Shown here piece by piece: positions 1 through 7,873 of a stretch of 64,000 nt of DNA; position 1 is the first letter of the stretch, and the number at the start of each line of letters is the position of its first letter. The position numbers and the translations under genes were made by a program. The notes beneath the pieces were generated by a model that saw only the letters and a list, made by a program, of their open reading frames with translations, had not been told where the DNA came from and did not search any database. Source of the DNA: Algoriphagus zhangzhouensis (GTDB lineage Bacteria; Bacteroidota; Bacteroidia; Cytophagales; Cyclobacteriaceae); contig NZ_FRXN01000002.1 of assembly GCF_900148515.1 (NCBI RefSeq), positions 806,001 to 870,000 of the forward strand, in the 5' to 3' direction.

Positions 1-872
1 AGGGCCTGGGTTTTCAGGTTCCATCGTCCCCAATTGTTTTCAAAGTGAATGGCAGTGGCAAATTGCCTTCCGGTATGAGTCGTTTGTTGATTGTAAACCT
101 CATGAGTTTGAAGAGAAAGTCCGATTTCTCCAGATTCGAGTTTTCTGGCCGCTCTTAAATTTATTTGCCGCCTTTCAATATTGCTGTTTCCGGGAATTGG
201 AACCACATCGTAAGAGTAACGTGCCGAGCTGGCTACTCCATAACTCAATTCATTGGTGCCACGAGGTTCTGAAAGCAAGAAATAAGCAACATTGAATTTC
301 CAGTGTTTGAAATCCTTGGTGAAATTGAATCCAATCTGATGATCATCTTCCAAGCCAACATAATAGGGAGTCATAAACCACCAACTATGGGAGGCATATG
401 TCAAAAGCCCGAAAGGAACTTGGGTAATGCCAAATTGGAGATTTGTACTAGTATTGAATCGATAGCCAATCCAGCCGTATTTGATAAAATGAGTATTAAA
501 AGTGGGGTAAAAACGGTATTCGAAAGAAAATTGAAGTCCGTCGCTATAGGAATCCACATTGATTCTCCAGGTATCCCAAGTCCAGTCATTGCGACCTTCA
601 GTTCCTAGTGGGAAAGTTTTACCCTCATACTTGGCGTAAATGGTATTCAGTCGGAGAGCTCCTCCGATTTTTAGCCAAGAGGTGTCTTTTTTTGTTTCTA
701 GAGCAGCAAAGTTGACATATTCCAAACTTGCCTTTGAGTGTCCATAATCCTTTTCAAAAATAGTCTGTAAGGTTACTCCTCTTTTGACAGAGTCCTCAGG
801 AATATCTCTCGCTAAAATGGAAGTAGAAACGAGGATAAGGTTAAAAAGTAAGTAGAAACTATAACGGGTCAT
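1..872 (-). CDS. Outer-membrane porin-like beta-barrel protein, C-terminal part beyond the window
   Basis: Reading the minus strand from an ATG at 872 gives 290 open codons running off the left edge. Residues 1-21 form a signal peptide ending in SILA. The mature part starts with a short polar stretch, then alternating aromatic and polar strands with many Tyr, Trp and Phe (for example WTWDTWRINVDSYSDG and FSFEYRFYPTFNTHF), the look of an outer-membrane beta-barrel. It resembles phosphate-selective porin/OprP-type porins of Bacteroidota, but I cannot assign a substrate. It is transcribed away from the TRIC gene and has no visible operon partner in this window. The barrel nature is fairly safe, the porin name less so. 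Confidence 0.65.
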   Translation of the reverse strand, partial: MTRYSFYLLFNLILVSTSILARDIPEDSVKRGVTLQTIFEKDYGHSKASLEYVNFAALETKKDTSWLKIGGALRLNTIYAKYEGKTFPLGTEGRNDWTWDTWRINVDSYSDGLQFSFEYRFYPTFNTHFIKYGWIGYRFNTSTNLQFGITQVPFGLLTYASHSWWFMTPYYVGLEDDHQIGFNFTKDFKHWKFNVAYFLLSEPRGTNELSYGVASSARYSYDVVPIPGNSNIERRQINLRAARKLESGEIGLSLQTHEVYNQQTTHTGRQFATAIHFENNWGRWNLKTQA

Positions 873-1250
873 TGGCTATTTATTTTCCAACTTCTATAGA
901 GAAGTCAAGCTAAACCTGTTCCTTCAAGGTAAAGCATCTAATGATTAAATGAAATTCATCTAAGATATTTTTAGGAGAAATTTGAGTCTTCTGATGTGGA
1001 TTTGATTCCTTTTTTAATTGTAATTCTTGTTCTAATAGAAAAATTAAAACTCCAATAACAGTCCGATTGTTTGTCCTGATTGGAGTTTCGAGATCCTGAA
1101 TTGAATATTGAAAAAGTCTCAAAAGGATCAATTTTATAGTAATTTTGGCTCTGAAAAGAATTGTGAACTGGATTGTATATTTTCTAAATCCAAAGGGATC
1201 AAATTCAAATTTTTATACTGGATAATATTTAATTGTAAACAATACAAAAA
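873..1250. other. AT-rich intergenic region with a 10-bp inverted repeat
   Basis: This gap separates two divergent genes. It contains a perfect 10-bp inverted repeat, AAACTCCAAT at 1047-1056 and ATTGGAGTTT at 1079-1088, with a 22-base loop and no adjacent T-run. A 73-codon minus-strand reading frame (910-1131) crosses it but has no recognisable family, and I do not call it a gene. No clear TTG-N19-TAnnTTTG promoter was found for either neighbour. Confidence 0.5.
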
Positions 1251-1853
1251 ATGACACTTCAATATGCTCTCGAGTTAATCGGTACGTTCGTTTTTGCCAT
1301 ATCGGGAGCCTTGGCAGTGAGGGAGCGCGAGCATGATATATTTGGTGCTGGATTTACGGGCTTTATTACAGCGATCGGTGGAGGAACCTTGAGAGACATA
1401 TTGTTAGATGCCTATCCTTTGGTGTGGATAGCCGATATCAATGTTCTTTATGCCATTTTGGTTGGGATCTTAGCTGCTTTTATTTTTCCCAATTTCCTAA
1501 GCAAGCTTAGAAAGACTCTGTTTTTATTTGATACTTTGGGAATTGCCTTTTTTACGGTTTTGGGTGTGGAAAAAGCATTAAGCCTTGGAGTAAGGCCTGA
1601 AATTGCCGCGATTATGGGAATGTTTTCAGCTGTGATGGGAGGCGTGATCCGAGATACCCTGACGAATGAAATCCCGATTTTATTCAGAAAAGAGATTTAT
1701 GCCTCTGCATGTTTGGCAGGAGCCATTTTGTATTTGATTCTAAATTATTTTGGCCTGGAAAGAGATTGGAATCTTTTGATTTCTGTAGCAGCTATTATTG
1801 CTATTCGATTAGTTGCGATGAAATATAAATTGAGCTTGCCGAGATTGGATTGA
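1251..1853 (+). CDS. Trimeric intracellular cation (TRIC) channel family protein (UPF0126)
   Basis: The 200-residue product is an all-helical inner-membrane protein of about seven segments. It has the internal two-fold repeat of the bacterial TRIC/UPF0126 family (E. coli YicG, YadS): the first half carries GGGTLRD at residues 43-49 and the second carries GGVIRDTL at about 130-137. These glycine-rich kinks line the pore in structures of the family, which conducts K+ or Na+ as a homotrimer. Length is normal. The ATG follows directly on an AT-rich leader without a Shine-Dalgarno sequence, as is usual in Bacteroidota. It is a stand-alone gene that converges on the lipoprotein array. The physiological role in bacteria is poorly known. 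Confidence 0.88.
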   Translation: MTLQYALELIGTFVFAISGALAVREREHDIFGAGFTGFITAIGGGTLRDILLDAYPLVWIADINVLYAILVGILAAFIFPNFLSKLRKTLFLFDTLGIAFFTVLGVEKALSLGVRPEIAAIMGMFSAVMGGVIRDTLTNEIPILFRKEIYASACLAGAILYLILNYFGLERDWNLLISVAAIIAIRLVAMKYKLSLPRLD

Positions 1854-1910
1854 GAAGGATGAAAATTGAATTCTGAAATCTGAATTTTCAAATTTCGAAA
1901 AGCTAAGATT

Positions 1911-3047
1911 CTATTCATTTGAAATGGTCGATTTCAAATCAAAAACGAAGAACTCCAAATCTTCAGTTTCTTTATTGAGGAAATAGAGTTTTCCTTTTCT
2001 TGTAAAGTAATTAGCTGAATTCTTCATATCTAGACTTGATAAATCCAATTCAGAAATCAGATTAAGCTCATGATCGAAAATCAGAAGGTAGACTTTTGTT
2101 CTTCCTTTATTTTCTGTTTGCTGGGATGCGATCCGGTAAAAACGTTGATTTTCTTCATCAAATACAATCTCCTTATAATCAATTTCTAAAGACTCTAATT
2201 CCAGTGCCTTAACTGCTTCTGATTTCTCGACATTTCTAGGAAAATTTCCGGCCTTCCTTTGGGGAGTTATTTCGGGCCTATTGTTTATGAATCGTTTATT
2301 TCCAGATTTTGGATCTATTTCATACAGGTCTATTCCATCACTGTGATAGACAAGGAGTTTTTCATTCAGGAATGTGCTGCCAATCATTCCTGAAACAATC
2401 ATTCCATCTAGGGATATTTTATAATTTTCTCTATACTTCATACTATCCAGATCGCTTTCTTTCAAGGTATAATCCCCAAGATCAATCCAAACCAATTTTT
2501 GTTCTTGATTGAAGTCTGAAGTCAATCCATATAAATATTGAAGATTTGATGAAATTAAACTTGAGAACTGTGTCTCATTTTCCTCTGAAATCTTAACCAA
2601 GCTGTCTATTGGTTTACTAGTTTTAATCAGGTTGTTTGATAGACTTAAATCTTTAAAATTTTTCTTTGTAAAAAATCTGTAAGAACTGTCAGAAATCGGA
2701 ATGTAATCGAATCGATTGTGATCTAAGACACCATTTGGCCCTTCTTTATCAAGGTATAAAGTATTTACCCCTTCTTTATTTTCTAAATCGATTTTTTCTA
2801 TTGCATGATTTAAAGGATCATAAAAATGTAGAAATCTCTCTTTTTCAGATAGTTTGACCATTGGTATCCCATAGCCAACAAATAGCAAATGCTCTTTACT
2901 ATCTATAGTTAGTGTGTCTATTGAATAGGTGAATTTTTGAAAAGGCTTATCTGCTGGTTTAGAATTATTACATGCAAACAGAAGGATTAAAAGTCCTAGA
3001 TAGGTACTTCGGAATTTTAAATTCCAAGAAGTCAAAATCTTATTCAT
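1911..3047 (-). CDS. DUF4221-like lipoprotein, array member 10 (last)
   Basis: This 378-residue protein is the last of ten tandem paralogs. Its signal peptide is longer than in its relatives, with the lipobox Cys at residue 26 (LLFAC) instead of 16, followed by a short acidic/polar tether. Family landmarks are present but weakened: IDTLTIDSKEHL after the tether, KEGPNGV near residue 103, the strand pair VFDEENQRFYRI, and a C-terminal EDLEFFVFDLKSTISNE that is the least conserved tail of the array. The start codon lies inside the end of the preceding gene: the two share 8 bases (ATGAATAA), so translation is probably coupled. I assign the DUF4221 name from memory of this family in Cyclobacteriaceae; the function is unknown. 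The repeated FD/ID blade-like strands suggest a beta-propeller, which is inference. Confidence 0.8.
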   Translation of the reverse strand: MNKILTSWNLKFRSTYLGLLILLFACNNSKPADKPFQKFTYSIDTLTIDSKEHLLFVGYGIPMVKLSEKERFLHFYDPLNHAIEKIDLENKEGVNTLYLDKEGPNGVLDHNRFDYIPISDSSYRFFTKKNFKDLSLSNNLIKTSKPIDSLVKISEENETQFSSLISSNLQYLYGLTSDFNQEQKLVWIDLGDYTLKESDLDSMKYRENYKISLDGMIVSGMIGSTFLNEKLLVYHSDGIDLYEIDPKSGNKRFINNRPEITPQRKAGNFPRNVEKSEAVKALELESLEIDYKEIVFDEENQRFYRIASQQTENKGRTKVYLLIFDHELNLISELDLSSLDMKNSANYFTRKGKLYFLNKETEDLEFFVFDLKSTISNE

Positions 3048-4218
3048 AAGAGATGCTCGGTTTTAGCCTGACAAAGGCAATTTGATCTCTAACATTCAAA
3101 AATGTATACAACATACCTTTGTGCACAAAGGTCTTATTTGCAAAGTATTCACCTGGTATAAAAACCGATAAATCCAGCTTTTCTTCATGTATCACATCTA
3201 GATCTGCATCAAAAACAGACAAGACAAACCTAAAATACCTCTTCTCTTTCTCTGGTTCCTGCTGCACCTCCCTGCTATAGCGATAGAAGAGCCGCTTTGT
3301 TGGATCCTTGATGATCGGTCCAAAGACTACTTCCTGAAATTTCCTTTTTTTGGCGGAATTCAAGTCTTGCATAGAGCCGACCTTTTTCCGAAAATTTCCT
3401 CGCTTGACGTTGGAGATCAAATTGCTTTTGTAAGCTCGGTAGAACAAAGAATCTTTCTTCGCATCATAGTACCACAATTCATTTTTGTAGGAGTTGGTTG
3501 CAATTATGTTGGGGCCATCCAATGTCAAGAATTTGTATTCCGGGACTAACATGTTTTTGCCTTCCCGATATTCCCATCGGATTAAATACTTCTCGGATTG
3601 ATCTTTGAAATTCACAGGAATTAATTTCAGAGATTTGGAAACTAAATCTACTGTTGCTAAACCGAGGATGCGTCCATTTGAAGGAAAATAGCCGTAGTAA
3701 CTAGCGAAAAAAGAGCCGTCTTCTGAGATTTCGCCCATGCCACTTATTTCTTGGCTTTCGCCCAGATCATCCCCTAAAAGTTTGTGGTTTTGAAGGCTAT
3801 ATGAATCTAACAATTTGGTGTCAGATCCCATTCTGAGTATTTCAAAGTAGTCTCTGATGATCAGATCTCCACTTTTGGTTTTCTTGATTCCAGTTGGGAA
3901 ATACTTCTTGATTCCATTTGGGCCTGTCACTTCAAACTGAATGTGTTTTTTTAGCTTTTGGGCTTCAATATCATATACATCCACACGGCCAGTTCCGGGA
4001 TTTAAATTATAAAGGAGACCTTCGGAGGGTACGTAATCCGAAGAAACCAAATCCATATCGAGATAAGGAAGGGAGTCACCCGAATCAATAAATACCGTGT
4101 CCAGCGTGTACTCAAAAGTATGGTTGTCAAATGCTTTGGGAATTTCTTGGGGCTTTTCCTTTTTGGGTGAACAAGAAAAAATTACTACCCAGAAAAGAAA
4201 AAGGAGAAACCGCTTCAT
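3040..4218 (-). CDS. DUF4221-like lipoprotein, array member 9
   Basis: The product has 392 residues with a lipoprotein signal ending at Cys16 (IFSC), then SPKKEK. Landmarks in order are LDTVFIDSGDSL, VTGPNGI (the usual Glu of EGPNG is Thr here), YDAKKDSL, PTKRLFYRY and the tail DQIAFVRLKPSISYE. It belongs to the distal subgroup of the array, whose members end in KPxISYE or similar, unlike the promoter-proximal members that end in FxF. The start codon overlaps the stop codon of a deleted paralog relic just upstream (ATGA), and its own stop overlaps the next gene by 8 bases. Predicted location is the outer membrane, possibly surface exposed. No enzyme motif is visible. Confidence 0.82.
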   Translation of the reverse strand: MKRFLLFLFWVVIFSCSPKKEKPQEIPKAFDNHTFEYTLDTVFIDSGDSLPYLDMDLVSSDYVPSEGLLYNLNPGTGRVDVYDIEAQKLKKHIQFEVTGPNGIKKYFPTGIKKTKSGDLIIRDYFEILRMGSDTKLLDSYSLQNHKLLGDDLGESQEISGMGEISEDGSFFASYYGYFPSNGRILGLATVDLVSKSLKLIPVNFKDQSEKYLIRWEYREGKNMLVPEYKFLTLDGPNIIATNSYKNELWYYDAKKDSLFYRAYKSNLISNVKRGNFRKKVGSMQDLNSAKKRKFQEVVFGPIIKDPTKRLFYRYSREVQQEPEKEKRYFRFVLSVFDADLDVIHEEKLDLSVFIPGEYFANKTFVHKGMLYTFLNVRDQIAFVRLKPSISYE

Positions 4219-4436
4219 TTTTTTAAAGTTGGTTTTAATCTAATGAATGCCAATTTGTCTTCCAAATTGATATAGGTATAAAGCAATCAGTCTTTTATGA
4301 ATTTGATATATCGTTTAGGTTACCATTGAAATCTAATTTCTAATTGTGGATTTGGTTGGAGGAGCTATTTGTACTTTTTACATCTTAAGAGCATGAAAAA
4401 TTTAAGATGGAGAAAAAGAAAATAGATTTTATTCAT
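4215..4436 (-). pseudogene. Deleted eleventh DUF4221-like paralog (only its two ends remain)
   Basis: The only large gap in the array holds both ends of another copy. On the minus strand an ATG at 4436 overlaps the end of member 8 by the same 8 bases (ATGAATAA) seen at two intact junctions. It opens a 23-codon frame, MNKIYFLFLHLKFFMLLRC and four more residues, that looks like a lipoprotein signal peptide and stops at 4365-4367. Further on, 4319-4215 encodes PKRYIKFIKD, a stop in place of the usual Gly, then LLYTYINLEDKLAFIRLKP and a stop overlapping the next start. This matches the tails of members 7 and 8 (FFKEGTLYSYINLEDEMGF and FVKDGMIWMFLNIDDEVAF). About 1 kb of the middle is missing. The alignment is by eye, but order, spacing and reading direction all agree. 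Confidence 0.8.
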
Positions 4437-5589
4437 AAGAAATGGTTGGTTTCAACCTGACAAATGCCACTTCATCATCGATGTTCAAAAACATCCAAAT
4501 CATCCCGTCTTTGACAAATTGCTTATACGGAAGTTCAAAATCCTTTGGTAACAAGGCTTCTCCCATTTGGTCGAATTGGCGATCAAATGCCGTCAAGACA
4601 GTTTTATAAAGGATCGTATCCCCATTCATATGATCCATTTCTTTGGTCAACCTCCAATAGACATCATTTTGAGGGTCAAATTTCATATCACCATAACTGA
4701 CCTTTTTTTGAATTTCTTTCATCTCCTTTCGAAATTCTTCCTCCGTATCGACTCGCTTCATAAATGGAGAGGTTATTTCTGGACTCGTGAACTGGCTGCT
4801 ATAACTTTTTGAGCTTAAAGAGTCTGTTTCTAGGTCATAGAAATACAGCTTGTTTTTAGCTCCGATGTTGAATATCAAAGAGTCATTTTGGAAGGCAATA
4901 TTGGTTTGTGAAAAGGATGCCGAAACTGGCTGATCATTGAAATAAAGGTTGGTTTGATATTTTTCCCATTCCTGAAATATGGGCATCGGATAATATCTAA
5001 CAGTTTTCTTTTCTAAATCAAACTTTGCAAAACCCTCATAAAAGTCATCCAACTTTTGACCTCCATAAAGAGCTATGAGCGTTTTACTATCATCTGATAA
5101 AGTTTCATTAAGCATGATTCTTTTGTCCTTAGGCAGTTTTTCACCTTCAAACTCCTCATCAGCATATACAAAGTTGGATAGCTTCTTTCCCTCCAAATCA
5201 AAATGAGAAACTACGTAATTATCGGAAATGTAAAAAGTGCCATCTTCCAATGTATAGACCTTTGAAATATAGGGAGATCGAATGCTGTTGGGACCTTCCA
5301 AAGTCATCGGAATAGTTTGATTCAATTTCAATTGATCCAAATCCAGGATTTCTAACCCGGGTTCTTGTGAACCTGTTTTGAAATTGTAAAAGTACCTGCC
5401 ATCCTGTGAAAGATCCGAAGTAGTTAGGCTCCACTGCACATGGATAAACTCATCCCCGGCATCCACCATAACAGTGTCTAGTTTGTAGCTGATTTCTATG
5501 GAGCTATTATTCTTTTGTTCGGAATCATTACTTCCACATCCAAATACAGCCAGTGCAGAAATTGAAAGTAAAAAGTGAGTTCTATTCAT
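4429..5589 (-). CDS. DUF4221-like lipoprotein, array member 8
   Basis: The 386-residue product begins with a signal peptide and lipobox AVFGC, the Cys at residue 18, followed by GSNDSEQ. Family landmarks are LDTVMVDAGDEF, LEGPNSI (in place of EGPNG), YDLETDSL, KFDPQNDVYWRL and the tail DDEVAFVRLKPTISYE. Together with members 7 and 9 it forms the distal subgroup with a KP-containing tail. It starts inside the last codons of member 7, sharing ATGAATAG, and its own stop codon still overlaps the orphan start codon of the deleted paralog. The ATG was chosen because it directly precedes the signal peptide. Function unknown. Confidence 0.83.
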   Translation of the reverse strand: MNRTHFLLSISALAVFGCGSNDSEQKNNSSIEISYKLDTVMVDAGDEFIHVQWSLTTSDLSQDGRYFYNFKTGSQEPGLEILDLDQLKLNQTIPMTLEGPNSIRSPYISKVYTLEDGTFYISDNYVVSHFDLEGKKLSNFVYADEEFEGEKLPKDKRIMLNETLSDDSKTLIALYGGQKLDDFYEGFAKFDLEKKTVRYYPMPIFQEWEKYQTNLYFNDQPVSASFSQTNIAFQNDSLIFNIGAKNKLYFYDLETDSLSSKSYSSQFTSPEITSPFMKRVDTEEEFRKEMKEIQKKVSYGDMKFDPQNDVYWRLTKEMDHMNGDTILYKTVLTAFDRQFDQMGEALLPKDFELPYKQFVKDGMIWMFLNIDDEVAFVRLKPTISYE

Positions 5590-6718
5590 AGCTTGGTTTG
5601 ATTAAAGTAAAGCCCATTTCATCTTCCAGATTAATGTAGCTGTATAGGGTTCCTTCCTTGAAAAAAGAAAGCATTGAAGTGATATTAAAGTCTATTTTCT
5701 CCTCATGTATTTGATTGAGGTCTTTATCAAAAATGGTCAATATGTTTTTGGTTACTACAGAGTCAGCGATCATTCTGTCCATATCTGAACTGACTCTCCA
5801 AAACTTTTCATTCGTATCGTCATATATTAACTCGTTGAAATTGACTTCTTTATTTTTCTCTTTCATCGCCTTGCTCATTTCCTCATCACTATTCGTCTCC
5901 TTGGTATATAGGCCCTTTTTGGCATTATCTGTTATTGATGATTGAAACTCTTTTTTAAATAAGGAATCCAATTTCGGGTCATAGATAAATGCCTCATTTC
6001 GGGTGGAGTTTGTCAGATAGAGTTTACCATCCACCTCATTGAGCCATATTCTTTCAATGGTACTCATCATGGGTCTCCCGTCTTGATACTGGTTGATATT
6101 GAAGTCAACCAGGTTTTCGAGTTCTGGAATTGGGATTTTTTTCAAAGACATCTCATTCAAGTCAACGACGGCCAATCCGCCAATTTTTCCTTGAAACATC
6201 TGAACTGAATATGTTCCGAAAAAGTAATTGCCATCTTTGGAAGGAATGGCCCCAAAATCTATCCCTTCGTTCTCCTCCAACTTGTCTCCAGATAATTTAT
6301 CAGCCTGAAAACTAAATCTTTTATACTGATCTAATTCTGGATTTGACTTGACTAAGGATTCATATCCGATAAAGAAAAAGTCACCTTGATCAGTGACAAC
6401 TAAATCTGAAACATAATTTCCGATTCCCTCTGGACCTTCTTTTTCCAAAGGAATGGATTCTTGAAAGGACAAGGCGTCCAAGTCGATGATTTCCAGTTCT
6501 GGCGACTTTGGATTCAGGTTGTACAGAACCTTTTTGTCCAGAGAGGGAGTTGCTGTAGTCATATAGCCGGTGATATAGACCAAATGATCTCCCGGATCGA
6601 CTTGAACGGTGTCTATAGAATAGGAAAAGTTAAAGTCTGATTTTCCGGAACTGTTTTCATCTTTTTCTCCACATGCGAAAAAGACAAGAAGTGAAAATAG
6701 TGGTGTTAGTTTTTTCAT
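5582..6718 (-). CDS. DUF4221-like lipoprotein, array member 7
   Basis: This member has 378 residues, with lipobox VFFAC (Cys16) followed by GEKDEN, an acidic run just after the lipid-bearing Cys like the surface-export signal described for Bacteroidota lipoproteins. Landmarks are IDTVQVDPGDHL, KEGPEGIG, DPKLDSL, IYDDTNEKFWRV and the tail EDEMGFTLIKPSYE. The tail is intermediate: EDEMGF resembles the proximal subgroup (EDELGF) whereas KPSYE belongs to the distal one, so this gene may mark the boundary between two rounds of duplication. It lies 2 bases after member 6 and overlaps member 8 by 8 bases. Confidence 0.83.
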   Translation of the reverse strand: MKKLTPLFSLLVFFACGEKDENSSGKSDFNFSYSIDTVQVDPGDHLVYITGYMTTATPSLDKKVLYNLNPKSPELEIIDLDALSFQESIPLEKEGPEGIGNYVSDLVVTDQGDFFFIGYESLVKSNPELDQYKRFSFQADKLSGDKLEENEGIDFGAIPSKDGNYFFGTYSVQMFQGKIGGLAVVDLNEMSLKKIPIPELENLVDFNINQYQDGRPMMSTIERIWLNEVDGKLYLTNSTRNEAFIYDPKLDSLFKKEFQSSITDNAKKGLYTKETNSDEEMSKAMKEKNKEVNFNELIYDDTNEKFWRVSSDMDRMIADSVVTKNILTIFDKDLNQIHEEKIDFNITSMLSFFKEGTLYSYINLEDEMGFTLIKPSYE

Positions 6719-6720
6719 TT

Positions 6721-7869
6721 TTAAAAGTTGAAGTCAAAAATCGCGAAGCCAAGTTCGTCTTCAACATTAACGAAGGACCAAAGCTTTCCGTCTTTGAAGA
6801 ATGGGAACTCAGGAGCTGAATCCATTTCTTCGATCTCCGTTTCTCCGATTAGATTTAGCTCTTTATCAAAGGCTAAGAGAAAGATTTTACTTTTGGAAGG
6901 GGCATCTTCCACTAGGCTCGGTACCAGAATACTGCCGATTCTAAAAAAGTAATCTTTGCTATCATCCCAGATCAAATCTCCATACGTGATTTGAGATCTC
7001 ATTTTCTCTACCTCACTTCTCCATGCCTCTCTATCGGTAAATTCTGAGTGAGAAGGGGGATCTGATTTGTATTTGGGAGCATATTTTAAATCATAACTAT
7101 AAAGTGTCAATGAGTCAGTTTCTGGATCGATGGTATAAATGTCACTTGTGACTGAAGAGGTGATATAGAAGTTCCCACTATGTTCGGAGAGAAAGTAGTC
7201 TTCCGCATAGATTTGCATCATAGTTCCTTCCTTGAAGGCGATTTTGTAAAGCCCTGTTTTGTCCATTGCAGGAATCGGAAGAATTTTCCCCTCTTTAGTT
7301 TCACTATTGATTAAGGCCAGTTCTACCGATGGCTCTCCATCATTGAAATCTGAACCAGGTACTGTATAGTACCATTTTAGATCTTCGCTTAATTTCAAGC
7401 GGTTGTTTTGAAGGGTCTTTCCTTTGATTCCTATGATTTCTTCTTCATCCAAATTGACGGATTCATGCTTGATACCCTGAAAATCAAATATTCCTGCGGT
7501 GTTAAATGTCTTGAGGAAGAATTGGTCATTCGAAACAAGGTCCAGACTCCAAAGGAAACTGCCCACTCCGTTGGGGCCCTCTTTTTCGTAAGGAATCTTT
7601 CGCTCCAGAGTTAGCTTATCAAGGTCTATGACTGAAAGCTTGTTTTCTCCCTCTACAAATAAATACAGCTTTTTATGATCGGAACTGAGGTCAGCAAGTC
7701 GCAAATGATTGGACAAGTCTATGATTTCTTCTCCCGGATCAACCACCACTGTGTCGACTGAGAAAGTCAGATCTTCAAGGATATTATTACTAGGTGAACT
7801 TTCATTTTCTTCTTTGCCAGAACATGAAAACAAGAGAATAATTAGAGAAAGGGAGATAAGGTTTTTCAT
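6721..7869 (-). CDS. DUF4221-like lipoprotein, array member 6
   Basis: The frame is open further upstream to 8001, but the ATG at 7869 was chosen because it starts a 16-residue lipoprotein signal (MKNL to LLFSC), lies 4 bases after the preceding stop, and the upstream extension would read antisense-like residues through the end of member 5. The resulting protein has 382 residues. After Cys16 comes SGKEEN, an export-signal-like acidic run. Landmarks are VDTVVVDPGEEI, KEGPNGVG, DPETDSL, IWDDSKDYFFRI, FLLAFDKELNLIGET and the tail GKLWSFVNVEDELGF ending in FDFNF. The protein is close to members 2-5. Function unknown; predicted outer-membrane lipoprotein. Confidence 0.84.
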   Translation of the reverse strand: MKNLISLSLIILLFSCSGKEENESSPSNNILEDLTFSVDTVVVDPGEEIIDLSNHLRLADLSSDHKKLYLFVEGENKLSVIDLDKLTLERKIPYEKEGPNGVGSFLWSLDLVSNDQFFLKTFNTAGIFDFQGIKHESVNLDEEEIIGIKGKTLQNNRLKLSEDLKWYYTVPGSDFNDGEPSVELALINSETKEGKILPIPAMDKTGLYKIAFKEGTMMQIYAEDYFLSEHSGNFYITSSVTSDIYTIDPETDSLTLYSYDLKYAPKYKSDPPSHSEFTDREAWRSEVEKMRSQITYGDLIWDDSKDYFFRIGSILVPSLVEDAPSKSKIFLLAFDKELNLIGETEIEEMDSAPEFPFFKDGKLWSFVNVEDELGFAIFDFNF

Positions 7870-7873
7870 TGGC

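Noticed and set aside
910..1131. 73-codon minus-strand reading frame in the gap before the TRIC gene
   Set aside because: It has no recognisable family, no signal or domain, and includes the inverted repeat at 1047-1088; probably chance in AT-rich DNA.
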